Shown one piece after another: positions 11,131 to 24,814 of a stretch of 64,000 nt of DNA. Location of the stretch: NCBI RefSeq assembly GCF_037126465.1, contig NC_088202.1, forward strand, positions 126,618,123-126,682,122, written 5' to 3'. The translations under genes and the position numbers were made by a program. Numbering within the stretch: the first letter of the stretch is position 1; every line of letters begins with the position of its first letter. The notes under the pieces were generated by a model that saw only the letters and a program-made list of their open reading frames with translations, was not told where the DNA came from and did not search any database. This DNA is from Ornithodoros turicata (lineage: Eukaryota > Arthropoda > Arachnida > Ixodida > Argasidae).

Positions 11131-12309
11131 AGACGCCTCTTTCAAATTGAGAGGTGGCGCTAGGCATGCTGGGACTTTGAACTTCCGGTCCGAAATTTTA
11201 GTTTCACTCAATTGGAGCAAAGCAAAAGTTTATAAAATCTGGCTTGAACGGCAACAAAGATGAGTTCGCCTGGGAATGCCTGCTCCCCAAACAAGTAACT
11301 TACTTTGACAAATACCTTGCACGCACTTTCCTTATGGCAAAGTTTACTCTTCGTCACACTTCATGCATATTTCGGATCCGTTTGGCGGGCAGTCTCAAAT
11401 CGCTGTCTTTTGCTGGGCGAAGTTTTTCGTTACAACGCGGTCAATTTGACGTTTCAGATAACAAAGACAACAAGCAGCATTTCACATATGGCACAACAGA
11501 ATGTACAGGCAGCATTTTACGCAGCAATCTTCCGCACTCTGCATGAGGATCATACGCATGTAGTCGTTTCCTCTTAGTTTGAGACGAAGTTGTGACTTTA
11601 ATCAAATTCTTTTCACAGTATGAGTTTATAATGTTATCCATAGCCACGCACAATTCAACATAGTAAGTACACAGCACGGCATTTGGTGGCAAGTGGCTAC
11701 ACCCCTTAGTTCAATTTTCTTTTACGCTGATGACATTTTTCCAAAGGCGCAGGATAGACCAGTTCCGCTGGGCCAGGTGGCGCGAGTGAGCAGCAACGTC
11801 AGCGCCCCAAATTATGCAACACCCGGTAGTTTAGCAGACGACGCGGGACTTTCAAATACACGGTCTCGAGTCGTTCGCACTTTTGAAGAAGCACCGCTTT
11901 TTCTGTGTATTTCTTACATGTTTTGTACCTTTCATTGGCACCATACCGTTTGAAACACCATGCAAAACCCGCTAATGAAACGACCGACTCTTGGGACCCG
12001 TGGCCGTTTGGGCCCGAAATGGCGCTGTGCAAACTTCACTGCAACAGCCCTATACATTATACATTTTACGCCATTTTTCCACAGAATTAGTGCGGTTAAG
12101 CGCTGAAAATTCGCCCATTTTTGCGTTGGAAACACACTGACGCCTATGCTACTCCAGCAGGACTGCGAACCGGAAGCGTAAATCCACGTGACATTGCAAC
12201 TTCCTTTACGTCGTCTTGACAGGAAGTTGCAAACCATCCATTCATTCGAATGCTACACTGACTTGACAGGCAGAAGGGACAATCGTGACAAAAGTCGCAA
12301 AATGCGTAC

Positions 12310-12572
12310 CTTCCTTCGCGTGGCATACAACGATCGCCTTCCACACCGAGACACAGGTTCGAGTCCCGGCACCGGATGTGCTGTCTGAGGTTTTCCCTGT
12401 GGACTTCCCGGCAGACTTTCCAGGCGAATGTCTGTACAGTTCCCCTTGAAGGAGACCCGGGACGCATCCTAACCCCATATCCCCCTCTCCATGCTGCTGT
12501 CCTCTCTCCATCTGTTCACGGCTGCACGCCGCTCAGTTGATTCACGGACACGGAATAAGAAAAAAAAATAGA
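12310..12572 (+). mobile_element. tRNA-headed SINE
   Basis: Plus orientation. B box GGTTCGAGTCC at 12356, then GTTTTCCCTGTGG, GCGAATGTCTGTACAG and GGACGCATCCTAACCCC. It ends in CACGGACACGGAATAAG followed by an A-run (about 12560-12568). Confidence 0.7.
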
Positions 12573-13269
12573 AGCCCGGTGTTTGCGAGGCATAAGTTGT
12601 AGAAAACACAACTGAGAAGAACAGAAATGATATTTGAAAGAAGAAAAAAAAAAGAAACAGAAAATATCGCGTTTCACCAGCACAAAGCACCTCTCAGTAT
12701 AGCCTATCTGGTCACTAGATTTTTCACTCTCGATGAGTATCTTGGCAATAGCTATTCCAGCTTTGGAGCGCCTTTCGCACTTTTTAGCTCATGTATGATA
12801 TATTAAGGTGTGAATGTTCTTCAAAGTTTACATTAGCAGCTATATGCACTTCTGCTAACTATTCAACCCTGCTGAATCTTTTTTATTGACGACCTTACAG
12901 ACTCGTATGCACAGTGCAAGATACATAGTAGGCCGATCCGGACACAAATCGAGCGCACTCCATCATACCTGGGTAGTAATATCATTAATGTAATGAAATG
13001 ACAGTAATGAATTACGTTTTCTGGTAACTTGTAATGTAATGCATTACTTTCGACATATTTCGACATTCGGCAGCAACTTTGATGAAATTACTCATTACTT
13101 TTTACAAAAGTATCGAGTGTGTGTTCTGTGCTGGCACTTAGCAGAAGAAAGTTGGCGACAGGCGAGTGAAAATAATTCCAACGCACACTATGAACGGTGA
13201 CGTGAGCAACGTGACTATGAACGGTCAGATTGGGCTCTGGAGGCTAACCAACACGAAGTCATAGGGGTT

Positions 13270-13610
13270 CTCCTGTCTTGATGCCTTTCCCATCATCAAA
13301 GCTATGTTCATTGACTACAACACCGCGTTGCCATCGTCTGCATCGGTCGAGAGAGTCTTCAGCACGGCCAAAGACACGTTCAGTCATAAGAGGGGCAGCC
13401 TAACCGACGGCCACTTCGAAAGTCAGTTACAACAACCACAACTTTATTGTGAGATGACGAATGGGGAGCTTCATCGCCAGGGGCGATGCTCTACCCCATT
13501 GCTGGTGGTGATGAAATAATGAGCCCCTTCACAATAAAGGTCAAAATCCTGTGGTATCCAGAAAGGTGAAGAGAGCTTTGAGGCTTCTTCTACGCTGCAA
13601 CAAGAGCTTT
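13270..13610 (+). pseudogene. hAT transposase dimerisation domain, interrupted
   Basis: The plus frame encodes IIKAMFIDYNTALPSSASVE followed by RVFSTAKDTFSHKRGSLTD, the conserved C-terminal dimerisation block of hAT transposases. After a LINE-derived insertion the same domain appears to resume as LRLLLRCNKSFLQ and a stop near 13610. Catalytic regions are absent, so the copy cannot be active. Confidence 0.75.
13425..13560 (-). repeat. LINE 3' tail inserted in the hAT element
   Basis: Read on the minus strand this is the I-type LINE 3' UTR seen at 4028-4100, ending in an AATAAAG-like signal and a GTTGTT tail (plus: CAACAACCACAACTTTATT). It separates the FES and LLLRCNK parts of the hAT domain. 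A short GAAA(G) repeat at both sides may be the target duplication. Confidence 0.6.
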
Positions 13611-13856
13611 TTGCAATAAGAGAGTGACAATCCTTGTGACGCACCGAATAAAATATATATTGTTGTTACAACATAGTGTTGTCTGACAATGAAATTCCAC
13701 ATCCTCAATATCGTTACGATTAAGCTCGCACTAATGACTTTCTAATGTCATTACTTTTCAATTGCAGTAATGAGTAATGTAATTTAACTGAATTCTAACT
13801 GGAGTAATGTGATTTAATTACATTTCAGACGTAATTTTCCCAGGTATGCAATCCAT

Positions 13857-15635
13857 ACAGCAGAGATGCTCTCTATCACCCGCCTCCCCCATTCCCCACG
13901 TCATCCCAACACCATCCCAAACGCTTAACCTTACAACACTCCCGAAATATTTCGTGTACTATGACTCATAATGACTCTGAGTACACAGGAGAGCCTGCTG
14001 GTAGGGGTGTCCCTAACCCTACGAAATTAGGAACGCAGTGTTCGGACTGTACTATTCTTGTTGGCGAACCCTTTCTACGAATGTAGGAACGCAGTCCACC
14101 AATAAGAAATAATATTCAACAACGCAACGAACGCAATACAACAAGACGTGCGCTGAAAGGATGTGAAACTTACCTGAAACACTGCAGTGATCTTCAGTAT
14201 AAGCTTCGTTAAGGTGTTGCACAACAGAACAATCAATTCCACAGCTCTGCACAGCACAATCATGTCAAGTGTAGCCAACGCACCCTTAAAGTCACCTGTC
14301 ACACTCTTGCAAATGCACGACACCAATGATCTCACCTATATAGAACAGGCGTGGCCCTGTCCTGAGTGGGCATCAACGTTCGACATAGAGATGCCCGGCG
14401 GTGCCAAAGCATTCTCGAGTGGCCTTCCTGACACACATGCTTGTAAATTACGGGGCTCAAAAGAAAGGGGTATAGCCTACGAAGGCGGAAACCAGGCCGT
14501 CTTCCCCGGCAACCCGTTGCGGCAAAGAAATCTCGAGGCAGCGATCCCGCACTCCGCTCGTAAATTCAGCTGGCGGCTGCCGTTGGAAGGAAGATGCTGC
14601 TGCATGTCTCGGCTGCCAAGACCCGACGCCAAGGTACGTGTCCCGCACAGACACTCGACCCCCTACCAGACACGCAAAGGTCGGATACCGTCTCGTGATG
14701 AAATGAAAGAGTGATGGAAAAGCAAAAACTGTGGAATGAGGCGCCGCCACCCGCCTGACACCACGTGTCAGGTGTGATAAGAAATTGCTGATACGAGACA
14801 AAGCGCCGTGTCATCTCCAATAGAAAGAAAGTGGTAGCAACCGACAAACTTTGTAGCACTGAGAAGAATCCTGCTGCGCGTCACTGACGTTCGAGTCATC
14901 AGCCGTTCTCAGCTCTATATCGCCACGTCTTTAATAAATCATGCGCAATTTGTCGAACACATAAGACATGTTAGGAGAATGCACTGCGGGTGCGAAGAAC
15001 AATGACCATTTCATGCTGCAGACATGAAAGTTCTCCTTGCAAGGCTGATGAATTTTCCGTCGTTTGTACATAGCTAACTTCATTGACATTTCTCTCGGTA
15101 AAGTAAAGGGGGTGCGCAGATAGGATAGACCCATGTCTGCACATGTGAAGTCACACTTTATCTGCACATACACCCCGCATCAGTAGCTAGATCATCATGA
15201 TATTTTGAGAACCACATCTACCGATGAATTTACTACGTGAAGGTATCTAATTTATTGCTAGCAATTGAATTCGTAGTGCTAAAAACAGGGGAAAAAACAT
15301 TGATCGCGTTATGCGGAAGACACGGCAGAGAGCATCAGAATACTGCGTTTCACTGCCCTTGATGTCTGTGTGACTAATGGTTTCTACAGCATGTGGTTTG
15401 GCAAGTGAACCTTTATAAGCCTATCACCTGTCATGCAATTTTACTAGGTGTCACGCACGCACGCTAGCGAGACTCTGTAGAACAGCATTGATTTGCTTAA
15501 CGTTTACATTTGGCCAGGTTGGTATAACATGACACCTAAAATAGCTAACAAAAATCCAGTGCGGCCATAGATTCTGGTATGGACCTTTGTTCTTTCCTTT
15601 CTTTCTTTTCTTTCGCTTCTTTTTCTCTTTTTTTT
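13857..15635. other. No recognised gene
   Basis: A 175-codon plus-strand frame (14187-14714) is the longest here. It has no domain, signal peptide or membrane segment I can name and overlaps other frames of similar length, so I treat it as chance. Confidence 0.4.
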
Positions 15636-15718
15636 AGCAATAGCAAGTTCAGATGCCATTTGGCTTACGTTTCCTCCATTTCTTTTCTCTTTGTTCTAAA
15701 TATACCCCCCCCCCCCCC
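15636..15718 (+). mobile_element. Ultra-short retroposon copy with poly(C) tail
   Basis: Reads AGCAATAGCAAGTTCAG, then TTTGGCTTACGTTTCCTCC, a T/C-rich stretch, and CTAAATATA followed by 14 C. The order matches copies at 52878 and (complement) 61290. No clear flanking duplication. Confidence 0.5.
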
Positions 15719-18700
15719 AAATGCCTGCGAATAGTTGTGAACACCGAAGGCGATTTCTTTTCCTTCTTCTTTGTAGTGGGTTTTATTTATCCTTCCCTTC
15801 CTTTTTTACTGCAGACCACTTTTCTGGAACTGAAGACTGCTCTAGATGGTTTTTGCAATAATTCGATTCTCTGTGCAACCGATCCCTATACATGGATAGT
15901 TCAGTGTGCAACATACTGCAGTATGATATGGATAGTTCAGCGACGCTTTGTCACGAGAAAACCCTCGTCCGCATGCATGACAGCAGCTGCTGCTATAGCA
16001 CCGCGTCATCTACGGTGCAGCTCATGTTGATTGAATACGGCTAGAGCCACAGTTGCCTCGCGGCACTAACATGGAATTTAAAAAAAAGAATACAACTGGC
16101 TTCCACAGTAAAACGAAAACGACAATTCAGTTTTGTTGGCATGTGCAGAACGTGGATCCAAAGTTCAGGTGAAGGGAGAATATAGCTCGGAGAACCTCGT
16201 TTTCTGAGCCAATTTGTGTTTTCGGGAAAAGTTTTGGGTCTTTACCAACAGCAGGCTATACCCGCGTGGTGAAGGCGGATTTGTTTGCCTCACTCTGTGA
16301 CCTTTTAGACACTCGTTCTGCTTTCCGTTTGTAAGTCAGTGCGCTACGCTGCCAATAAATGCACAATGAATTCGGATAACACAATAACTGCGCATAGAAC
16401 CCTCAGCTGAGAATGCTGAAAATGCTGAAGAAAACGAAAGAGCAGCCGTGGTAATACTTCACGCACTGTCAGACTTACCAGTATGGGATCGCATGCAAAC
16501 ACTGCTGCAACTCACAACGAGCTGGACAAATAATTACCAATAAAGTTTTCGTAATTTGTCGACATTGTGTTTATTCAACGATGGATACGCACTTCAATAT
16601 AAGTACATACACTCACACATCATGTACAAGACAGATTGGTATTTTTTTTCTCTCTCTCTCTCGTGAATAGCCGCTTCGCGCGCCTTTGACAAATCACGGC
16701 ACATCAGACAAAGAACACTTACTAATGAGCAGGAAGATTCAATGGAGAGCAACTGCTCGTATCATACATGAAAAATGAGTGAATAATGATACTCTCAAAA
16801 CTAATGCAAACTTCCACATGCCACTGTGCTACAGTCAAGCCACGTGGTTCGACCTTACAAGAGGAGTTGTCAATAGAACACAACGAATAGTCGACTATTC
16901 GATTCAAGACTCGCACACGCACAAGGTGGCTTCATGCGCGCATGGTCATTTTTAGTCCATGTCCTCCGAAATCACTTTCCCACGAGGACAAATCCTGACA
17001 GCCTTCGAGCCAAGCAGCCTTCGCAGACGCACAACCCCTTAGTGAAAGTCAGCTTTGTTGTGTGGCAAGGTAAGCACACGGCGCATATGTACATGCCATC
17101 GGGGGAAAATATTCCGATCCCCTGTGGAATAATAAATAATCGACGAACAATTCGGCGAAAAGAAAACAGGAACCTTCGTATGGCACAGTACAATAACGAA
17201 CTTTCAGTTCAATTTCAGCAGCACACGTTTGATATCTTGAAATGTGACAACGATCACAAATGTATAGGCCCAGGCGTTGCGGACGCCGGACGGGCTTTGC
17301 TGATAAGGTTCCGGAGCGTGATATACAGCACGTAACAAATTGAACTTATCGGGTGTCATTGATTGTGGGTTTACGCTGCAATGAAAAAGGAGAAAATACA
17401 TTGAAAATTAACTGCATTAAAAGACCAGGACAGACAACGCATTGGTCGTCATGCACGGTGACTGTTATTCTCATATAACTGTACCTGAAGTGAGGGAAGC
17501 CTTGCTGTATAAAAGCGAGGAATACTATGACCGTTGTACGTTACACATGAGTTCAACTTAGGAAAGCGAATTGAAAAAAAAAAAAAAGAAAAAACACATA
17601 ACCTTCTTGCAGAGCCTCCAAACTAAATTTATGAAAATCAAATAGAATGTGCTTTTTCCATTGAATTCAATTCAATTCCATTGCAAAGAGAAAAGCATCT
17701 TCCTATTGTTAATTATTGTTGGATTTTAAGCATTTTGTTTGCAAAGCAACGCTATGAACGACAGCTCTTGACTTGATGGCTGGGTTACAACGCGAGACTC
17801 TATTCTCGTACCTGAAAAGTTTGCAGCCGTTATATATATCTCTCTCGTCCAAGTGAGGTGTGAACCTGAACGCTAACTTCCCATTCATGTGTATTTCCAA
17901 AGAAAAAATAAACATGAATTTCCAAAAATGAAAATATTGGAGCACGCCAAAGGGTATACACGAAAGGGCCGAATATGAGTACACGAGCCAAATCTGCACA
18001 TTGTTCAGCAGCCAACAGATCAGCAACCAGCCGAATGGTTGCGTGAATATTTAAAGAAAACCAGCAACTAGCCGTTAAACTACCAAGAGTAGAGGAGCAT
18101 TCTTATCTCTTTGCATATAATTGGTAATGAGACTTTCAATTTACACAATAGCTGCTCTCACGACGTCATCGAATGAAAGCTATCTAGAACGAGACAGCCT
18201 TGTCACATTTCAAGATGAATTAGCATGTATCCGTGGACACATCAGCATGCCCATGCAGACGTGAACATGAACGTTGGCCAGAATTTTCGTTATTATAGTC
18301 ACTGACGAATCAATAAACCCAGGCCCAGTGAGATGCTGCCAGATAACAAAAAAAATATACTGCTGAGTGACAATGCAAGAAAAATATACATATGACATCG
18401 ATGCACAATGATTCAGCAAACATCTGTACATGTTATTCATTCGTTCATCAGCACCTGGCTCCATTGGACCGCTCCAGAAGACAATTTTTGGCACCGTTCG
18501 CACATTGCTTTACAGCGATGCACCCACCAGATCGGCAGAAACACTGAGTCACACTTTACATTCGGTGAGTGGGTAAGTGAGACATGGAGAGGCATCCATA
18601 AGGTATGCACTGGGTTATTAAATTCCGAGTAAAAAAAAAAGGTATATTTTTGGTACGTGTGTGGCTTAGAAAGTAGATGCATAACTCACACAACTATCTC

Positions 18701-19084
18701 ACGAGTGCTCAACCGAAATTCAGGTAGGGTATGGCACAAGAAAGCGAAAGCACCATAATCACAGACATACATCATAGCTACCGAAGCGAGCGTCATCATG
18801 CATCAACTTCGTTTAGCCTGCAGGTAACAAAATGGCTGCCCTGCACCTTGTTTGCTTCAGGAATTTCTTCTTTGTCAGTTACAACACTCAACACAAAAGG
18901 GGAGACTATGAATGTGATTTCATTTCCATGTGCTTAGGGAGCAGGAATAAGGGCAGGTACGAGTGGGAAACACCCGCGGACACTTCAGGTTAGCAAAGGT
19001 GTCGAGTGTGATATCGTTATCGGCTTATCACATTGGGAGACGACTACGGAGAGATACAGGGCAGTTCAAATTGCTGAAAATTTA
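15719..19084. other. No recognised gene; SINE 3' fragment near 16030-16085
   Basis: GCCACAGTTGCCTCGCGGC at about 16047 is the 3' part of the SINE family and is followed by an A-rich run. A 133-codon plus frame at 16934-17335 shows no known motif. A TTCAA-type microsatellite is at about 17661-17678. Confidence 0.45.
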
Positions 19085-19595
19085 CCCCTGACACACGAAC
19101 ACGTTTGAACTATTTACCATTAGGGGTCCTTTACAGCTGCAAAGGATACCTTCGCGAAAGGGGTTCGTGCCAGTGTCACACGGCAAGAGCGAATTCTTTT
19201 TGATGTTTCGTTTGAAAAATATGCCCAAAGATGTTGCGCTAGATATTTCCATTAGAACCAACCTACACGCACGACATAGTAATAGTAAGCATAACAATAC
19301 GACGAATGAATTCAAAACATGTACTGTAGCTGCAATATCTGCACGCAGACTTCGAGTACTTGAAAAATGAAAACACGGTATAACCTTCGTTCCAGATTAT
19401 TGTCGTTGTATCGCCCTTCGTTCGAGGCTACGCCATACGCCTTTACAGATGAAAAGGAGATCGCCGATCTCAGCTTCCCAAAAGGACCGCTTCGTAAAAG
19501 GAGGTTCTACTTTGCCGTGTGTCACGTCACGCAACGCCTTTCAGTTAGCAGTCCCTATGCGTAAAGGAGTTCAAACGTGCCCGTGTGTCAAGGGG
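19085..19595. mobile_element. TA-flanked MITE with ~110-bp inverted termini
   Basis: Left end TA-CCCCTGACACACG, right end CGTGTGTCAAGGGG-TA. The similarity continues inward for about 110 bases (CACGTTTGAACT, then TTTAC..., then GTCACACGGCAA). The interior has no coding capacity. Confidence 0.7.
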
Positions 19596-21330
19596 TATTA
19601 GACTAGAACTACTCCCTGTAGAGACGGCGTCTACTTTTCGTCTCCGGGGGGGGGGGGGGGACAAGTGGGGGGAAATTTGCGCCCCACCCTGTAATTTTTA
19701 TTTTCTTTCTCTCTCCTGTTGCCCTAAAGAGGCTTCTTCTTGCCCAAAAGGTGTCTTTGGCGGCCCTTCTGAGGGGATCACGGCACGGGGATTCGTAGAT
19801 CCCGGCACTGACTCCCTGTGAAGTCGTGAAATACCCACCTTGTGATGTGGGCAAGCATTGAGTCTTGTCCCATCCTACAGTTGGCAATAAAAATATCCTT
19901 CATCATATCCTAGCTATTACAATGCACCTCCTTGCATCACTAGCAGCCACCAATGACGGTTGCTTCGAAAATGTGCTTAATAAGTGCGTGCAGTGGCCGC
20001 ACCCATCGTCCGCCCCAGGGCGACACGGTAGGCGGAGCGGCGAATGGTTCTACAGGCCACCCCTTTGCTCCCGTCATGAAATGCTCTCGGTCGACCCTGC
20101 CTTTTGCTTTTGGGGCTCAGCCCTTGTTTGGCATTGGGAGTCTTTACCTGCAAGACCCAATTTCAATTTCACGCACTGATTTGCAAAAAAAAGGTATATG
20201 TAAATAAAACGGAACGGGGAAACGAGAGAGTGGACCCCGCGAAATAATTTAAGGGGACGGGTGATCTTGAACAGACGGCGGCGTACCAGGGAAGGCAAGA
20301 TAACGAACTGCCAGTTTTTTTAAGTTGTATCAACATATATATTTCATACAATCAAGCAATTTTCTATTTCTAATTAAGCTTGGGGCAAGCCTGAAGCATC
20401 TTAGCACATTTTATACTCTGAGAAGTTCGCTTACACGTGGTGAGTTTCAGCGGTTCGAAAAAAATATTCATAACAATTACCTGGGAATTAGATGTGATAT
20501 TGTTGTATTGTCCTCAGCTCTGCATGCGTTCGTGCAAGCGCTGAATACTGCTGGTCGAAGCGTTCAATACCATAATGCCCGCGCTAAAAATGTTCGAGAC
20601 ATCGCCCAATAGTTTCATGGATTTAACCATCTACTCGCACGTCGTGTTCGCCATTACTCGAACAAAAGATACCCACAATTTGCTTACACAGAGTGTACGA
20701 CAACAGGTGCTGTGACGAAGACCATATATGTTAGCGACAGTATTAAACGTAACCAAGAGAACAGACAGAGAACAGGTATTTATACATTGTAAATCACCGA
20801 GTCTCACGTCTTGATCATATAGGAAATACGATCCACTGGACTCGTGAGAATGAAGGTAAAGCTACTGTTGGCACGTTGTTCGAGCCCTTCTTTAAAGGTA
20901 TACACATCGGGCTGCAACACACTTGAATGACATGGCGGGGTTGACACCGGTCCAGTTCACAGCGTGATTCCTTCTGACCAGAATGAAGAGGCCGCTAGCG
21001 ATTTGGCAATACTTGACTCTTGGGCATCACTATAAGCGTTCTTTTTCGGCACACTGATATATCTACACATGAGGAACGATGAGACAAAGCAGCAGGAAGC
21101 CCCTCTGAATAAGGGAGAAGGGATGGAGGTAGTGGGTGAATGTAACGACTTACGAGGGATGGCTCGGCGGGAGGTGATGGCATCGGCGAGACAAGTCACT
21201 GTTCTCACGCGGTTCTTTTCATATGTACACAGTTGCAGTCAGCAACACAATTGTTGAAGCACACAGTGGTGTCCGATGCGGAGATCATGAGACGGAGCTT
21301 GAGGTTGCTCAGTGTATTATGGGTCGTCAA
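19596..21330 (-). other. Abd-B 3' flank, probably 3' UTR in part
   Basis: Immediately downstream of the Abd-B stop. The first canonical AATAAA on the minus strand is at 19702-19697; a TATAAA variant lies at about 20781-20776. A 15-G run is at about 19636. No other gene seen. Confidence 0.4.
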
Positions 21331-21726
<396 letters not shown>

Positions 21727-22351
21727 TTACTAAACAGTGAATGAAAAGTTTGGTAATTCGTTTTTCCTTGCTTTCTTTTTTTTTTTTTTTTGCTCGGTTT
21801 TGTGTTTGAACGCTTGATTTTGAGCGCGAAGCAAAATATACTTTAAGATGTGACAAGACAGCTCCAGGTGACTTACAGTAAAACTCGCGTTCTTACGATG
21901 GTGAACTGACATATGCACATATTTATGTGACGCGCGCTATAGCGATACATAATCGCTATTTGGTATACGTTCCTACTGACGCAGCACAATGGGCGAGTGC
22001 ATAGAGGTGGACGTGTAGATCAAGGTCGCTTGCCTTTCTTTCTTTTTCTTTTTGTGGGCCAATCTGGGAAACTAAGCACTACAGTGATAAGGCACCTGCC
22101 AACCGCCACCCATGTACTTGGATTTTCAGTACATTGTGCTGCTTAGGTGGTGCGCTTATCTGTATAAGTTACGTTTTCAGAAATAAAAATTAAGCAAAAT
22201 AAGTAAGAAATATTTCAGTGACATTTACCCTTCGACATGTGTTTGAAAAACGATCAGGAAGTATAAAGTCTAAGACTAGAAAACACCCACATAGCTCCAT
22301 CGCCACCATTTCCCCGATCGGTAAACCATTACTTCGCCGTGTACGAGTGAA

Positions 22352-22506
22352 TAGAGAGTTTTAGCAGACCGTTGATAACCTGGCTTGCGTCGAACCGTCA
22401 GTCACTATCTGACGTCAGTATCTCGGTCAGTAGTAGTATCTCGGAGTCACGCGCGACTACGAGATACACACGATAACCTTATCAACGGTATACTAAAACT
22501 CACTAA
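22352..22506. mobile_element. Short MITE ending in TTTTAGTGAG-type termini
   Basis: The left end GAGTTTTAGCAGACCGTTGA and the complement of the right end (GAGTTTTAGTATACCGTTGA) are inverted copies. The right terminus TAAAACTCACTAAT recurs at 24536-24552. Confidence 0.6.
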
Positions 22507-24385
22507 TGTCACATTCGGGAACTCCTTTCTACACTGGATTGTCGTAGCAACCTCATCAACGTCCTCAACGTCTTTATCGACAGAGGACTCACATCGCACC
22601 CGGACGGAGTGGAACCGTTTTCACACCTAACCGGCAGGCGGCGCGGCGGGGAGACAAAGCAGACGAAATGGCCGTTTGACGTAATGAGGGTGTTGGACCT
22701 GCCGTCCATCGACATACCGCGCAACGTCAACTCATGTGATTTCGTAATATACCAGAGAGACTTAACCTTCACATATTTTAGAGGCCATGTGTCACGTCCT
22801 TTGTGTCTCAGGTGGAGCCCCATGTCTGAGTCCTTCTGTGTCTTCCGTTCTCCTTTTTTTGCCCAAACTCAGACTTTAGTACAGTATCGAGTTCCTTTAT
22901 GCTATTTTATCAGCTGCATTTCCATGTTCTTTTTTACTGCCATCGTTATTATCATCATCATCATCATCGTACCGCTGCAGTAAAGTGTAGTCAGCTACTC
23001 AATAATTACTCGCGGTGGTGGTTCTGCATACAGTTTCAGAACAGGTTCCGTAGAGTAAACTATTCAAGGGCTGCGAAAAATTCCCGAACCGATTCGCGGC
23101 CTTTTCTTTCCGTGTAATGCAAAATCGCAGAGTATACGGTACCGGTGTCGCCCTCTGCAGCGGTCACGGAGAAATACGTCGACCCCAAAGCGCACCGTTG
23201 GGACCATCTCTCTCTCTCCGAGCGAGAGGGAGAGACCCCTCTTTCCTTGCCTCAAGTCGTAAAAGCTGGGGGACAATAGCGAAAGGTTTCTCTGGGGAGC
23301 CACGTCACACGGATCTGGGGGCCAGGAAAGAAAAGTAGGCACGATTTTGGCCGCAGATGTCACGGCGAGTCTTCCTCCGCGATTTTTGTCCCGAGACACC
23401 CCGACGAGAGGATCGTAAATTTCCAGATTTTGCCTTCAAAAGTAGTACGGAAGTGGATCGGCCGAAAGTCAGACTTTTTTCCTGTTTTTGTCATTCACTC
23501 GAACTACAGGATGCGTAAACAATGTGCCAGACGCGGTCGGACCTTGGAAAAGGGACTTCGAGATGTTCGTTTCGTTGGCGACGGCTATATGCATGTGTTC
23601 GCAACAACAGATAGATTTCTCCAAGTCCTGTCTCTGTGATGTTTCCAATGGCTGCACGTTGACGTATACGTAGATGCCTCCGGGTCTGATGATGGGCGTC
23701 GGAAATCATGCGAGGGAATGAGTCGAAAACGATGGTACAAGTTGAACCGACTGGTTACATTTATTACGTGAAACTGACAAATAAAGAACGTCCGAGCAGT
23801 CTTAATTTTTCCCGCGACCCATGTCTCGGGTCTTTAAGGAAAATAAAATCAGGACGTATCCGAAAATATTTTCAACCCGTCACAGTTACAACCGCTCTTG
23901 CTCAAGATTTGGATTGCCCGAACACTGATTAGCGCAACTACGAACATTTTTTCTCCCCAAACGATTTACTCGTCTGCACATACAAGCAGATGACCGCGAA
24001 AACCCCTAAATTCCCAAGGTGACTTCAAACGGCTAGAAACGTAGGGATACGCTCAAAGGTACTAACGAGTGATTGACGGTCAATGGGTACACAAAGTGAA
24101 GGACATTGCAGAACCGCCGATGCAAACACACTGTTTCGCAAATGTCTCCCAAAAATTAGTGACCAATATGACAGACCAATGACGGACCGCCTTTCGTGCT
24201 CCACTGCGCCAGCCCCTTCCCAATGTTATCTATAGTTCCCGCTTATCAAATAGTTCAAATGGACAGACGCCATTGATGCCACAGACGCGAACAATGCCGT
24301 AGACGGGCAAAGGCATAAATCCACAATGGACAAACGTGATGTGATTAAGCAACGACACTTCAACCACAGAAGGGGTGACATGGAA

Positions 24386-24552
24386 AATTTTAGTGCATCG
24401 TACGCTGTCGCCTTTGTGTACGTAAGGGATAGCGTTAGTGGTTCTGCGCATGCGCAAGACACAAGCAGAGCTTTGCGCACTGCGCAGAACCACCACGATA
24501 TCCTCTACGTACGCAAAGGGCGACAGCGTACGTTATATTAAAACTCACTAAT
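24386..24552. mobile_element. Foldback MITE with ~60-bp arms
   Basis: Arms start CGTACGCTGTCGCC at 24399 and end with the complement at 24532. They include TTCTGCGCA...TGCGC and its mirror. The right end is TTAAAACTCACTAAT, shared with the MITE at 22352-22506. Confidence 0.65.
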
Positions 24553-24814
24553 ACTTCAGGGCTTGGCTGTTGCTTTTTTTAAACCACAATTCTTTCTCTG
24601 CTGGCGCGAAGGTAATATATATATAAAGAAAGATGTATTCACTGTATACGTTCAAGATAACCGTTTAAGGCGGCTGCACACTTTATAGAATGCTGCCTAC
24701 AAGAAAATCGGTACAGAGTTCAGTCAACACAAGCGATACACAAGTGAAGTATACGCGAAGCTGAAGTTTTCAGTATACGGACAGCACCATCGCTGATTCG
24801 TAAAGAAGTCTACC

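Larger units (their letters stand above)
12964..13848 (+). mobile_element. Internally deleted hAT transposon with 8-bp TSD
   Basis: The termini are CATACCTGGG and its complement. They are flanked by CACTCCAT (12956-12963) and CAATCCAT (13849-13856), 7 of 8 identical, the length expected for hAT. Both ends carry subterminal clusters of TAATGTAAT-like motifs, the usual transposase-binding pattern. The interior keeps only the end of a transposase (13270-13610), broken by a LINE 3' tail at about 13425-13560. Confidence 0.8.

Noticed and set aside
14187..14714. 175-codon plus-strand open frame
   Set aside because: No domain, no biased composition, and competing frames of similar length on the other strand.
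16934..17335. 133-codon plus-strand open frame
   Set aside because: No recognisable motif; could be chance in 64 kb of non-coding DNA.
19633..19650. G-run as another poly(G) retroposon
   Set aside because: It lacks TATATTTA and the AGCCAA/CGGCTTGCT core next to the run.
24760..24780. TTTTCAGTATACGG resembling the iab-4 3p arm
   Set aside because: No 5p partner in hairpin distance, and it lies in the Abd-B intron rather than between abd-A and Abd-B.
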